From positions 2,418,151 to 2,482,150 of the forward strand of contig NC_072460.1 of NCBI RefSeq assembly GCF_027596085.1: a DNA stretch of 64,000 bases, in the 5' to 3' direction. The notes beneath the pieces are model-generated. The model made no database searches. It saw only the letters and a program-made list of their open reading frames with translations, and was not told the origin of the DNA. This DNA comes from Anoplopoma fimbria (Eukaryota; Chordata; Actinopteri; Perciformes; Anoplopomatidae). The stretch's first letter is position 1. The number at the start of each line of letters is the position of its first letter. Shown piece after piece: positions 35,961 to 49,700 of the stretch. The translations under genes and the position numbers were made by a program.

Positions 35961-38589
35961 ACAAAGTGTTGGTTGAGAGACACCTCTATCCGCAATCATC
36001 CTATGATGGCCATTATTTATCCATTACAAAATCTGAGTCTGTCACGCGGATGTTAAAATGTCTTGGCCTGGATGACAAACAGAAAGACTGATTGCCCAGC
36101 CTTTCACAGAGCTAAAACGATAAAAAAGGAACCTACACCGTCCTTCTAGAAAAGGAAAGCATACTGACTCCGTCAAAGATCTTGGAATGAGTCCAGTAAA
36201 AAAAAATCTCTTACACATGTGTCAGTCTGGTCAGTGGAATAAAAGTAATTGAGTATGTGATCCATTTTGTAGCAACTCATTGTTCCACAATTAGGTGCAG
36301 GTTACACAGAGGTGAAGGTTTCCCAGCTGAATTTAGGCCCAGGATTTATCACAGCACCTCTATAATCTGTATTTAACTATCCATTTCTCATTGTGATCAT
36401 TATGATCTTAGGATCAGAGAATGACACGGCAAACCCCTTTTGCAAGATTAAACTTTGACATTATGAAGGAGTGAAGCCATTCAGCCATGATTTTGTGAAA
36501 CTTCTAATAGCATCGACTTCTCAAGAGACCAATTTTCATTTTACCTTTAAAGTCTTTCAAATCATTAAATGATTCGTAGTCGTAGTTTTAAGTTCACTGT
36601 CAAATGTCACCCCGGGACGTGTAATCACTGTTTCTGAATATAACGAAACTGATTTGAAAACTTTCCACGCCAGACTTTCAGATGAATTCTGATTGTGCCA
36701 ATACGCCTGATTTTATATGAGAAATTCTTTGCGCGAGTACGTAAAAAGTAAAATAAATAAAATAATAAATTGTCGTGCAAGGCAGGCATGGCAAACTGTG
36801 GGTGTATTCAAATTTTGGGGTCAAGTTAGATTTACGTATAATGTCTGTAGCAGCTCTACTCAGTCAGTGAGAGGATGGACACAAGCTTGTGGCTCGCTCA
36901 CGAGCTTGGCACCGAGGAAAACTAAACATAAATTGTCCTACATCTCCACCAGTACAGGCTTTAATTAATGTGTGCCCTCCTAGGGATAAGTCCAACACAG
37001 TTTAACCTCTTCAAGTTGCTCCTGTAGGCGTCTGCTTAGACCGCAGAATCAGATATCTATATGGTCGCTTAATACTTTCACTGGCTACTGTACGAAATAT
37101 AACGTTTAGTTTTTTTCTTGCCACACATGTTGAAGGAAAACTTTTTTTTTTCATAGCTCTGTCCATTTCTAGCAGGAGCATACGTTCAGGTTGTTAAGAA
37201 GTTGCCTCGTCGGGCGTATTTTTAGCAATGTCACCGCAATCTGACATATTGCTTGACATATTACTAATCTCACTGTACTGAAAATGTGATGTGTAGATGT
37301 GGCAGCTTTTTTTGTGTTTGGAGGTAGCCTTGGACCGAGCTGGGCTGAAGAAATGATCAGTAATTTAACAGGTAACCTATTTACTTCTGCTGATGAGCAA
37401 TTTGCTATGAATACATGTAACAACAATGTCCCATCGTGACACATGCCCATTTGTTGGTGACATAGCAAAATATGTGACTTTTTGTGTCCAGTGACAGTCT
37501 TTATAAAACCACAATCCCTCTAGAAGTATTGTACTTGGATTTTTTTCTATAAATACCTGATTTGACCAAGCTTAATTCTAGAGCTCCACATTGTTACAAG
37601 AGCTATTGTAGAATTAGTGTTAATTATTGGAAAGTGTTGATCCATCTCAGATAACCCAGCCCTCCGCCCGTAATGAGAAAAGGCAACTACATACCAAGGG
37701 ACTCTGTGTTTTATCTGTTCAGCTGAGCATTATGTAATGGCAGGTGTTGTTTGGGTACCATAACTGGGAAAAAATGTCCCTGCTCCCTACAATAAGTGCT
37801 GGGATTTCACTAGTGGTGCCAGGCTAAATCCTAATATGCAGCTAGAGGCTTGGGATGGAAGACTGATTGTGTTCATCTGTTGCATCACCAGCGGCAAAAT
37901 ACCCAAATGCACATTAGAAAACAACTTGGTGTCAAATTAATTACGAGTCCTCAGAATTACCTCACAGCAAATTTCTGTTGAAAGTTGGTATGAACCCATT
38001 TGTGCTTGTTATGCGTGGGTGTTTCACAGTGTGTGGGTTGGTGACAATTAAATGAGGGGAATAAATCTTATCACTGCCAGCTGATAACAGAAAAAAAAGA
38101 AGTCTGTCTCACTTCCTCCAAATGAAGCCCTAACGGAACGAGAGGAGCTCCAGCAGATGCAAGAAGCCACTCTGCTGGTGCTCTCGCTTCCCCTCAAGTG
38201 ACAAGTGACATATCCTGCATTTACATGAGCTTTACATATTAATAAAGCTGCTCCAAAGAGGAACATGCATTCTCCATCAGGGGGTTTGGCCTTGTTTCAA
38301 GGCTTCATTGAATCATTGTTTTGCCTCCCGTTCTAGATAGTTCCAACCTAGTTATTGCTCAGAAAGATTAGTGGGCAGACCTGAGAAATGGGGTTTTATC
38401 TTATCAGCTGTTAGCTGCTGCGAAAATGAAACGGAACAGCAATCAAACATGAGAAACCCCTGCCTTCGGCCACACATCACACAAGCTTTATCTTCTGATG
38501 TTTGCAATGTGCAACCTGGAGCTGCATCACTGACAGTGACTGAGCTGTGTTGATTTATTGAGCGTCTTTGTTTTTTGGGTAGTTGTTTT
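35961..38589. other. Non-coding DNA
   Basis: AT-rich, with T/A runs near 37142 and 38090. No gene and no clear element. Confidence 0.5.
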
Positions 38590-38960
38590 TCTAACCTATG
38601 AGCTTTATGTTATAGAGAGAACAGATCCGACTGAGAAAATGAAGCCATTATCCCCCCTACCCCTTTCCGAAATTATCCCACAGTCACCTTATCTTTTTCT
38701 ACAACACAATTGCCCTCAAATCTCCCAGAGCATTTAACAAGGTCAAGCGCTCTCCTATGAGCGCCACAAGCTTTCATCAATATGGGGCTGTTGAGGCCAT
38801 TCCAAAAGAATTGTGTTTTACAACAGGCCAATCAACAATCACTCATTCAGCTATGACGCCCCTGCCTGGTAATTAATGACTGGGAGACATTTAATGTGCA
38901 GGTCCACCGAACATCATTTCACCATTAGTAGCCACTTGAAGGAGAAACTTGAAGGTAGGT
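38590..38960. other. Candidate regulatory block
   Basis: Non-repetitive, with TAATTAAT at 38870-38877 next to GACTGGGAG, and a cluster AATCAACAATCACTCATTC just upstream. Homeodomain and SOX-like cores are seen; enhancer function is inferred only. Confidence 0.25.
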
Positions 38961-39039
38961 AGAAGAAGCAAATAGCTTAGGAGGCCCTCCTCTGATGTTT
39001 GACTGTGAATGTTTGGATCAGTAGAGGAGATCAACTCAT

Positions 39040-39200
39040 TGATGGAACAGTCCGACATTTTGAAGACTACTCTTCTGCCATATATCAGTTGGCAAGATTT
39101 GTCTTAGCTTAGGACAAAGACAGGAATCAACAAGTCAAGCTCTGTCAAAAGGTAATAATCTAAATTGATGTCTGAACAACTCTTATTAACAAGAAATAAA
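39040..39200 (+). repeat. Degenerate copy of a common fish repeat
   Basis: AACAGTCCGACATTTTGAAG, then TTAGCTTAGGACAAAGACAG and AGCTCTGTCAAAAGGTAA follow the order of a repeat that is widespread in teleosts. The copy is shortened and non-coding. Confidence 0.5.
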
Positions 39201-41033
39201 AAAGGCAAAAGGAGAATGATGAACCTCATGCGCAAACCACTAGCATTTTTTTTACTATTATTTCTTTAAAGACAAAGGTTTTATTAGTATATTTTGACAT
39301 GACAACTTTCACAGATTAGTAGTTTTTTATGAAGATTCTCTCACTCTGACCCTGTTTACACCTGGCATTTACGTCTTGGGTGATCCGATCACAAGTGGTC
39401 AGCTCCAAGTACGTAAGTTCACACATTTAAATGTGTCTCCACATGCATCTAGAATGTCCACTTGTGATGGAATCTCACTTCTATATGCAAATAAACACTT
39501 CCTTCCTGTGCCTAGTCTGGTGGAAATTCAAAGAAGAGGAAGAAATTAAAATTGTCCAAGGTGTTTGACACACTTGTACTATACCTCTATGGGCTTTTCA
39601 AAAATTTCAGACATTGAAAAAGCCAATGTAAACTATTTAGTTGAGTTGCAAGCGAGATGCTCTGAGCGAATTTGAGCTCTGGTAAGCAGGGATGCAGTCT
39701 ATGTCTAGGGCTTTTATTGTGAAAGGTAAAAACAGACGGAGTAAAGCCATAATGCAGTTGACAATGTGGGAGCAATAAAGAGTTTTCTTGGTTTAGACTA
39801 GGGAGCCTCTGTGTTATTATTTCACTACCTTCATAAGTATTGGAACAACTCATAACCTTTTGCTACAACAGCTTATTTGAGAACCAACAAGAGAAGAGAA
39901 GGAGAAGAAGGAGAGCCACGGCTGTGATGACATCATTTCTTGTTACTTCCTTGTGGGAAACTGGGTGGCATTCTTCTGACATGCTTGTGCCGTTAAAAGG
40001 GTTTGGTAAATCAGACATGGAATGCTCATAGGAGCGAGCTTCAGAGAATGAGTGACAAGGTTAAGAACATTTTCCCATTGTTCTTACAGAAGCAGTTCCA
40101 TATGGTGGCCCCCACAGACACAATTTAGAGTGAAAACACATATATAGGGTACCCTTAAAGGATATGTCGAGTTAATCCCATATACACAGTATTGCTGCTG
40201 TAAATACTCACTAGTGCACTTAATGCATATTATTCCACAAAAAATAAAATAAAAGCCTAGGATTTAATATAAAATACTATTTATAGAAAACATTGAAAAA
40301 GTCCAGCCTTGTAATTTAATGCTTGCAATATTGCTGTTTTTTTTGTTTTTTTTTTACTAGTGTTGTCTTTTAGAGAATTAGAGCACATTTTCCTCCCAGT
40401 TTGTGCTTTCACTCATGAGGTTTGTTCGTCCTTGGAGTCACCGTAGACACATTTGTTGAAGTCTCACAAAGCAAAGAAAACTAAGCCAACTATGAAAAGT
40501 ACAGTATGTCATTTCATCATAAGCCGTTGTCCACCCTTCCCTACCTGACTGACCCGCCCTGTTTGCTGTCTGATCCTCAGCACTGCGATGGCAGACCATT
40601 TAGTCACACAGGATTTCGGAGCAGAGCGCTCGGTGGAACTGAACCACATATTGCACCTTAGAGAGAAGGAGAGCAGCAACACATTTTGGCCTCCTCTCTC
40701 TACTTGTTTGGGAAGAATTTTTTGGATCCAAGCCTGTACTTAAAATAGCTATGTGCATACTGTACCTACACTCTTTAGTCATTGGCAGTATAAAAGGAAA
40801 CAGAGGTATGCAGGTGAAGACAAATCAGAAGTGTACGTCATACTGGCCGACTCACAGTCAGTCATAAGATCTATGAAAATTGAGTGAAAGTTTAAAGTTT
40901 AGCATTCTGAACTTGTAATTGCTGTGCTCTTGAGCTTGGTGAAACACAAATCCCAATAAGTTAATCAGAAGACATGCCTTTGGTGTCTGCTGGCGTTCCT
41001 CCCATGTTATTTTGCTGAATGTTTGAATGCATA
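39201..41033. other. Non-coding DNA containing one half of a two-copy repeat
   Basis: Positions 39704-39726 match 55948-55970 exactly over 23 bases, and similarity continues on both sides. This marks a second dispersed family. T-run near 40338-40357. No gene seen. Confidence 0.5.
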
Positions 41034-41078
41034 ATAAGATAAGATAAGATAAGATAATCCTTTATTAGTCCCGCAGCT
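41034..41078 (-). repeat. Non-LTR retrotransposon 3' end with (TTATC)n tail
   Basis: On the minus strand GCGGGACTAATAAAGGA is followed by TTATC repeats (four AAGAT units on plus). This is the usual 3' terminus of a fish LINE or partner SINE, here strongly truncated. Family not assigned. Confidence 0.55.
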
Positions 41079-41382
41079 GGATGTGCAGCATTTGAAAGTG
41101 TGACAGACTTTGTTACCCATCTCTCTATAGCTGAACGACATTGAAACTCGGATTCCAACTCTTGACTAGAGCCCTACTTATTTTAGCGTATCAGAATTAT
41201 ATCTGTATCTGCACAAATCAGCCAATAAGTCTCAAGACGACATAGCAGAAAAAAATGGCTATAAGAGAAGATGTAGTTGATGTAATTTCGCAAATGCTGT
41301 CATCATTTCATAGTTTGACCACCAGATAACAATGATTTTTTGCCACTCTTGCGGCGTGCAGGAATGGCAATTTCTGGGGTTA

Positions 41383-41660
41383 GTCCACCCTTTTGGTCCA
41401 GACGGAAATGAATCAACAACTTTTGGATTGAATGACGTTAAGTTTTGGACAGACATTGGTCAGATGAATCCTATCGACTTTGGGGAGGGCTTGACTTTTT
41501 CGTTAGCGCCACCATGCGGGTCGGCATTTATTGTTTGGAGTGCAAGATCTTGACAGCTGTTGGGTGTATGCCAAGAAATGTGTCCCACATAATTATGTTC
41601 CCCTCAGGATGAAACGTTTGTGAATTGATTTGATGATTCATTGACTTTGGGTACTTAGTT
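41383..41660 (-). repeat. Teleost dispersed repeat family A, copy 4 (inverted)
   Basis: Read in reverse, the family modules appear in the opposite order: GTCCACCCTTTTGGTCCAGA, GACAGACATTGGTCAGATGA and TTGACTTTTTCGTTAGCGCC. It is the only minus-strand copy of the five. Confidence 0.6.
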
Positions 41661-43659
41661 GACACTGTGATATCTGACATAAAACCCGACAACTTCTAAA
41701 ACAAATTCATGTCATTTCTGATCATGAAGAGTCTTTTTGTATTCATGATATGCGTTTCAAAAGAAATCAAATGAATTGATTGTCATTTCTTGCCTGGTGT
41801 GAAATTGACAACCCAAGAGAGAAGCATCTCTGGTAAAAAAAACAATCTTGTCAAAACACTGTGGAACAGCTTTTAGACACCAATCGTTGAGAACTTTTTT
41901 GTGTGTGTTGTTGGTAGGTCTGAATTTCTTAGTATGTATTTGAATGATATCATGAGTGTAATAAGAAAGCAAGCGGCTGAGCATTAAAGCTGCGGGCGAT
42001 GAGAATAAACAGTGAACAGAGGAGCACGACAGCCCCTTCAGACCCACGCAGTCTGCACAGGAGGGACGGAATTCAAGCAAAAAGCCATTTATCTGTTGAA
42101 CACACCCTCTGGATTATTTATCGCTGTTGTACATGGCACCTTTCCGCTGGAATCTCAATGTCCTCCCAGCTCCCTGCTCTGCAAAGGTAAATCAAAGTGA
42201 CTGTTTCAATGAATGAGGTATGTAAAACCATTAGGGCAAATTGCAGGAACCAATAGTGCCTGCTGCTTCCCCTACATTCTGCTGAGGAGCTGTGGGCTCT
42301 GTCACAAGAGACACATCAACTTTGAAAGGGGGAGTTCATGCTGCTGAAGTCGCTTGTCACATAGGCGGTTCAGTATTAAAGTGAATATTCTCAGGAGAGG
42401 CCTGACTAATGGCTCTATATCGATGCACATCCACATGCCTTGAATCTCTGTGACCTTTGGGCGTTAAGGCTGTGTGCTATGGCTGTGGTTATTTAATGAG
42501 CAGCATGGACGGTTCATCTGTGGATGGGTTTAAATGAAATGTTCATCATTTTACTAGTGACTCAAGCTGTACCTGACAAGGTGCTGCTCACTTTGTAGTT
42601 CGTTCCTTATTTACAGTCAAACGTCTTTAGTTCAGACGGACACAGTGATGAAGGCCAAACCCATTTCAGCAGCACATCTCAGTTGTCTCGACGGCCAACA
42701 TCAGACTGTCCATCACAAGCCTCCTATAGACCAGTGTTGGGCGTAGTTTGGATGCTATAGCCAGTTTGGGTCGACTGATTGTATTTAGTTCACTGCCTAA
42801 ACAAGACAGGAGAGGGGAAAAGGGAGAGAGAGAGAAATAGAAAGCGTACAGCTGTCGGAGTGTGTATATATGACAGCACAAGAGAAGAAAAGTGCTTACT
42901 ATTCATTGTAAATCTGTAATTTATTTCTCAGGTTATCAGTAAACTGGGACGCATGAAGATGCTGTCCTGAAAGCATCACTCTGTCAGGACAGAGCGCAGG
43001 ATTTAGGTGGAACGAGAGCAGCAGGACTATGTGTTTACATCAATGATGCTTGGTGCTCAAACGTGGTCAAAGTCGTTCTTTTGCAATGTTGATATTTCAT
43101 TTGAAGATGCTGGCCATATTATTTGCCCAGACAATTGTTTTGTTGCTGCTGTTCACATTCCTCCTAAATCAAATAATAAATGCACTACAGGAATGGACCC
43201 CTGTTTTGGTTTTGTTTTGTATTTTTTTTCAGCAAATGGGTTATAACTGCATTTCGTTTTGCAACCCTGTGTTGCATAATGACAATAAATTAACAAATTC
43301 TTGTATGGAGGTGCACTGGAGCCTGGAGTTTCCACTAGTGGTGACAATCAGAGACACCCTAGTTGTGAAAAGTTATGAATGGGTCAGACAGAATTTACTA
43401 GAGAGATATAGAGTGCTTCTCCCGCTTGAAGAAAAATTGCAAAAATGAGGTCCTTCTTTCTGGAGTTTTTGAAAAAGCCATCCATAGTTATAGTATCACA
43501 TAACACATTTCCTGAAATGGCCTGTTCAAATCCCTCGTTTCTGAGAGCAGCAATTGTAGCTGTTCCAAGGTTTACTGGCTGACAACTAGAGATGGTTGCC
43601 AAATAAAAGGAAATACCTAAATAAATGACAAAACATAGCAAGTGCTTCCATACAAGCGT
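41661..43659. other. Non-coding DNA
   Basis: The frame at 43050-43448 (132 codons from TTG) has a hydrophobic stretch but no known domain. It is not called as a gene. Confidence 0.5.
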
Positions 43660-43829
43660 TGTGGAAGTACATTTAGTAAAGTAGTGTTTCCATTTCCAGT
43701 TTTTTTATACTTATATTATTTACTACTATTTACTACTTATTTAATTACTAGTTTTGTTGCAGATCCAATAATATAATGTACATGCTACTTTCACTTAAGC
43801 AAAAGATCTGAATACTTCTTCCATCACTG
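43660..43829. mobile_element. Remnant of a hAT-like non-autonomous DNA transposon
   Basis: Begins GTGGAAGTACATTTAGTAAA and ends TACTTCTTCCATCACTG, with AGCAAAAGATCTGAATACTT just inside. Both ends and the CTACTTTCACTTAAG segment match a very abundant teleost repeat that I recall as hAT-like. Most of the interior is missing. No transposase. Confidence 0.6.
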
Positions 43830-44550
43830 CATACAGGACACAAGGGCTACATGGATGGTTTGATGAGTAATCTGTTATGAGTCATATGCTTAGGTCAGGG
43901 ACAAGTCAGTGAAATCAGGCCTGTTTAATACATAAATATATGTGTCTTCTGCATAGCAAAAACGCTGACAACTCCAGAGTCAGCCGTCATCAGGAGGTCG
44001 TTCGTTACCTTGACAAGTACCATTTTCGATACTGTGACAGCGTCAGAGTTATTGATGATGGTGGTAATGTGTGTGCAAACTGCACGAAGGTTCTTTTAAG
44101 TAATGAAGTGGGAACAGGTATTGGCCCTCATCGTAAAGGTTTAGAAATGTTATTAACAGCTATTGTATTGAAACTGGATTAGGGAGTGGAGGGAGGACAT
44201 GTGAGACAGGAGTAGTTGCAGAATTTATGCTACCATTAATGTCTGCATGTTTGTTGATAAAACACCTGAAAAATGATTTTGCCTTGCTCAGTGAAGGTGG
44301 CTTTGAAAGATACTAGTAGGCATTGAAAGCTTCTTGATTTTGGAAAATAGGAATTTGGAGTTATCAGAGTTGCATCATTTAATAGTTTAGAGTAGTATGA
44401 TGATTTAGCAGCTTTCAGGGCATTATTGTAGTTGATCTGATGTTGCTTGTATATTTGTTAAAGACATTTAGTACAGACTGTCGTAAAATTTCAAACTATT
44501 CCTTTAAGGGTGTTTAAATGAACATATACCCTTTGTTATTTCAGTCATGT

Positions 44551-44552
<2 letters not shown>
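43830..44552. other. Non-coding DNA
   Basis: The 80-codon frame at 43940-44182 has no recognisable domain and no visible promoter or splice context. Confidence 0.5.

Positions 44553-44604
<52 letters not shown>
44553..44604. repeat. (AT)26 microsatellite
   Basis: Uninterrupted AT dinucleotide run of 52 bases. Confidence 0.95.
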
Positions 44605-44606
<2 letters not shown>

Positions 44607-46329
44607 AACCAAGGAAGAGAATAAAGACTCTGTGTTACATGCTATATTGTGGATCAATAGGCCATTACTTACATTGAAACACTAATATCATCACTCCAAC
44701 ACAGGAGAAGTAACAGGATTATGTTAGTCTATATTGATTCAAAGTGTTCACAAATCTAACTAGCCACTCTGTCTTTCTTCATTCTATCCACTGATGCTTC
44801 CGTCTCCATTTCGACATCTTTTCTCCTGCAGTGTCATCGGTGGATCTTAAAGAGATTCACTTTCGGCCTTGCGGTGGATTTCCTTCCATCTGAACTGTCT
44901 GTGTTCAGCAATGCAAACCTTACTCTGACCGACAGCGTGGCTCTGTCCTATAAATGACCTCTCCTCTGGGAATTCTGTCTTGTTCTCACAGCAGTAGATC
45001 TGCCCCAGTAAAAAAAAAAATGTACAGATCCAGGTACATGTGCTTTATGAGAGACAGATATTATATCTTATCAGTCAGTATGTGGACATTCACTCACACT
45101 GGATTTCTTAGCTAATGGAAAAAATGAAAATTCTAATCTTAACACAATGTGCTTATTCCCTGTCCAAGTGTCTGGCCCTAATTTATTATTTCATTCATAG
45201 TTAAATTCTAATATTGATTGAAGTAGTTTAATGACTAAGTCAACAATAATTTACCCCTAAGTTTCTTCTGCATGCTTGTCAGACCTCAGTGAATGATTGT
45301 GATGAAGCAACGAATGATACTGGTGCAACAGACCGCTTTTAACGTCATGTAAGTTTCATGGAATTTTATTTCACCTCTCCAGCTTGATATCTAACTGTTA
45401 CCTCACTTCCATTTTACTTGAAGGTTGAGGTAAATGGAAATAAACAAGATGCATCATCCTGGAACTGTTCCTATTACTTGTCTTTCTGGTTGGTTGTCCT
45501 CTAAATGCAATACCATGTACAGTGGAGAGAGAAAAGTTAGGACGGCCAGAGGTTTTCATGTCAGTAGTTTCACTGTTGTGTCTTTGTTGCATTTCATCTT
45601 TTATTTTCTTTTTTTTTCATGGCTACCTGTCACATCTACTTAGATTGAGGTGATGTGGGGTGCTTTCTGAACCAAAGTGCCCTTCAGTCTGCTCGGGCAA
45701 GTACTCCCTGGGAATAAAACCAAAACCACAGGCTTCCACTCCATGAAACAATTCTCTCTGCCACTCCTCAGAGATCTGCCACTACAATCTATTGAATTTC
45801 AAAACAGACTGGGAGGGAGACAAAAGCTCAGGCCCCGATGCAACGTGTTTATTCTGGGTAATGAAATCTAGATTGTGGTGATGTCTTTGGCCATTTAATC
45901 AATGGTGTTTTTTTCAATGGGGATGTCTGCACATTAAGGTGCACTTCACAGGGGGTGCAAACCCAGAAAAAGCTGCTGACAGTTGAAGGGAATGAAAGTA
46001 GTCAAAGGTGGCCTGTTGGGCATTTCGAGGGCTTTAGGCCTTCTCACGCTGACCCAGAACACACCGCTTGCATTGGCAGACCCAAAATAAAGAGTTACTT
46101 GTGAGGTAGAGCATTCAGACACGGAGGAATAGGCTGGAATATGTGATGCAATCAAGTCTATTGAACAACGAGACATTGAGTCTATTGAGCTAACATCCTC
46201 AGCTCCCTTCAAAGAATACCTGCTTCCTCAACTGTTTTGTTGTGGCAAAGCACGAGCTCGTAGCACAAGGCTGTTCCTGCAATAGACAGTGGCACTGTAC
46301 AATTCCCATGCATCTCTGATCAGGCTAAT
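44605..46329. other. Non-coding DNA
   Basis: T-run at about 45610-45619. No gene or element assigned. Confidence 0.5.
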
Positions 46330-46700
46330 GCACAAGTGCAAATGAGACACGGAGCTCTTCTTAACGAACACGGTTTGCGCCGGCAGGCTGCAGAGGCCGA
46401 GTCCGACTGGTGGAGATGGTGGGTTGAATCCACACTGTGGTTCTTTTACAGCGCTGCAGTGTCTCTGACTGCCTAATGAGGCCTTATTAATTCAGATCAG
46501 GGTGAATGATTACCTCATCATTCCCGTTCTCCAGAGAGCTCCCTCTCCCTCTGTACTCTGCCCAGTAAATTTGCAGCGCGGTAATCCAGAGAGCGTCTCT
46601 CGCCCGGGAGACTTTAATGTGCCGCGTTAGGAGCGGGCGCTGAGCGGCACGAGTCGGGAAGGACCTCTAACACGAACAAGTCATACATGTTCCTGTTGAG
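46330..46700. promoter_or_regulatory. Candidate regulatory block with a CpG-dense core
   Basis: The core at about 46575-46665 holds roughly a dozen CpGs (CAGCGCGG, CGCCCGGG, GCCGCG, GCGGGCGC). A TAATCC site at 46582-46587, the preferred core of OTX/PITX-type homeodomains, lies at its edge. TTATTAATTC and GAATGATTACC occur upstream. No TATA box or initiator set was found, so enhancer or unmethylated island is more likely than promoter. Function is inferred only. Confidence 0.35.
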
Positions 46701-49700
46701 TTCGGCAATTACTTGGAATTATTTCAAGTCTGCATTTACGACTGCTATGTTTTATCTATCTTTCATCTATTCTCTTTTGGCGAGGCTGCACTCCCACCAG
46801 CAGCAGATCTCTGACAGTAAACACTGAACACCCTCCCCATCTCTGTGCAGAGACTAGTTGCCTAGCAATGAAGTCCCTGATTTTATGTTCTGTGAGGCTT
46901 ACATACGCAAGAAAAAGAAAAAAAAAAAAAAAATCCATCATGATTAGATTTAGAGTATTGTAACAGCAGGGCTCTTAGTCTGTTTGTGCATGTTTTTGTG
47001 CACAAAATCAGGCGGCTGCACTTTAGATATTGACGGCAAAAAGAGCACAGCAAACAATGCCGCGTGACCGAGCTGGAAGCTTAATCCTCAGCGAGTGACA
47101 CATCGGCTCATTGATCCGGCGCCATGGGTGATGCTGGCCTCACCGTCTTTTGACAGAGTTGATGAAAAATTAAACAAAACTTAATCTCCAAGGCCAGCGC
47201 TGGGTTTGTTGTTAATCAAATTTACAGTGATTGAATTTGAAGCTTCGAAGAGAGAGGAAAAGGGAGCCTCTGCTCTGTCTATGATTTCACCACCACAAAT
47301 TCATTTCCCACACCATCTCAGAGGATGTTAACATTTTTGTGATGCAAATTGTTAACGATATAGCAGCAGGATGTGGGATTCATTGGATGATTGAAGTGCT
47401 GCTTTCAATATGCTCAAACTACTTAAAAAAACAGAGTCCATGAGACTGTCCTCACCATAAGAACACATTGGTAATTTGTTCAAATGCCTAAAAACAATCT
47501 GTGTTTATATTTCACATATAAAGATTCAAGCTTTAACAATTTGTAAATTCTAAAGGAAAACATCAAGAGTGAGTGGAAAATTCAAAAGCCCCTTGTTTTC
47601 ATGACCTCTGTGATGGAGACAACTGGGCCTTCCTCATGGAAGGAGTTCTTCTGACTCTCTAATTGCAACAAATAATAGTTATATATATTTTTTTTTTTTC
47701 ACCGCTCAAATGTCTTTCAGTAGGCTATATATAACAGTGTGTGAACGCATAACAGTTCATACAGCGACGTTCTGTGATGGAACTGTGAGTGAACTGTAAA
47801 TGAATGCTGTCTGTTGGATGTTTAAATTGGGAATTGTTTGCTTACATTTTATCTATAACAACTTTTAAAGGAGTTGTGCACTGTTAAAGTCCCAGGAAAC
47901 AGCACTGAGAGCATCTCTAGCTTCTATAATCTCGCATTTTATTACTTGTCACAGTGAGTCCAGTGAATTTAATCAAATATCTTAGAATGGGAGTGGTCAG
48001 CTTGTCGCCACACTGAGGTTAAATGGCTCTCAGTTTTTTCCCATCCCTCTGAGTGATGACTGGTTCATCCACAGCTCAGAGCTCACCAGAGGCTCTTACA
48101 AAAAAAAGAAAAAGGCCTCAAGTTTATCAGATGCTCCTGCGCTTCATCTCCTTGCAACAGCGTCGGACAGAACAGACGACAGCGAGAGTGGTCGGCTTGT
48201 AACGCCAAATGAGAACAGCGGTGATGTATTTGAAAATGCACTTTATGTGACACAAACCAGAAGAGAGCGTGAGGGCGCCTGCTTTGAGGGAAGAGTCTGC
48301 TGGTGTTCTCCTGCATTTTTAATTAATTTCATCCTTACACTTACACCCCGCTGCATCTCCCTGTTGCCAAACACTCTTTAGCAGGAGAACCACTGGGAGA
48401 GATTCGCCGCATCATATGGCTGCTGGACAAGCTGCAAGATGACACAGCCACTTTTAAACTGGAACCCTATAGAGTCAGTGGTGTGTGTGTGTGTTTGTTC
48501 GTGTACTTTTTTGAGTTTTGCGGGGCCAACATATATTGACTGAAGAGCAGAAAATGAAAGAAGATTTTTGGGGATTTAAAATGTACAATAGTGTAAAAAT
48601 ATCAGGCAAATAGAGTTATTTTATTTCTTTAAATCAAAACATTAAATGGGGGACAAAGAGTTGTTTTTAAATGGCGCATCATTCACTCCGTAGGAAATGA
48701 AAGCTCTGTTTACCAGGTAAGAGATATTTTCCATACAGAGAAAATGCTGTGTCTTCATTTCTTCTCCTTATGGTCTATTTTAGTTGACAGTTTGTCTTGA
48801 ACTTTTTGAGCACAGACTCTTGGGATATTTTTCCAAAGAGTACTTTGAGTTTTTAGATTGATTTAATACCTCCCAGGTAGCCCCGTTTAAAACCTCAGCA
48901 CTCCATGCCTCACAATGTAATTTAGTCACATAGCGTATGCCAACCTTAAGGGGGGATGAAAATAAAATATGTATTTTTACCTTTTTTCCAGCAGCGGGGA
49001 TTACATCTTCAAAGGTATGTCCATGCAGTTCAGGTGGAAAGAGGAACATGTTACCTCGGTCGAGCCAAATTTTTAAATACGTACTTTCGTTGGATTCAAA
49101 CATTTTTCCGTAAAGTTACCAAAAGCATGGCTCTGCTTTGTACGGGCTGTGTGATGCGGCCACTGTCAAGCCTACTGGCTACTAGCTGCCTCCAGCTAGG
49201 AAAGGTCTTTGGAAAAAAAGTGGATTCGAAAATGGGATTCAATCATTTTGGTTGGGGACATTTGTGAGATCACAGACTGTGAAGATGCAACCTGTTGCTG
49301 TAAAATAGGTAAATATAAACTCTCCCCTGAGCTTGACTTAAGCTACACTATGTGGCTGAATTACAAAGCAACCTCACGTCACAGACCTTCCAGGCAGCCA
49401 TTGGTTTCACTTCATTTCAGTACAGAATGTAAACAAATTTATATTGCCTCGAACATTTCTTGAAATGAATTGCATAACATTCCCCTTTATTGATGTTTTT
49501 AAGACTTCTGCTCAACCCTGCTACAAGCAGATATTAGATTGTACTTATCAGTGAACATGTTACCGATGAGTTCAGTATTAACATTCAGGTATATTAGGTA
49601 ACAACATGACCAATAATGACATTCTGAGCAAAATATGTACTTTATTTTTTATATCAGTATAATATAAAACCACTGAATGACTGCTTGATCATTTCGGTTT

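Noticed and set aside
43050..43448. 132-codon open frame with a hydrophobic stretch
   Set aside because: It starts at TTG, has no recognisable domain, no splice or promoter context, and a competing overlapping frame.
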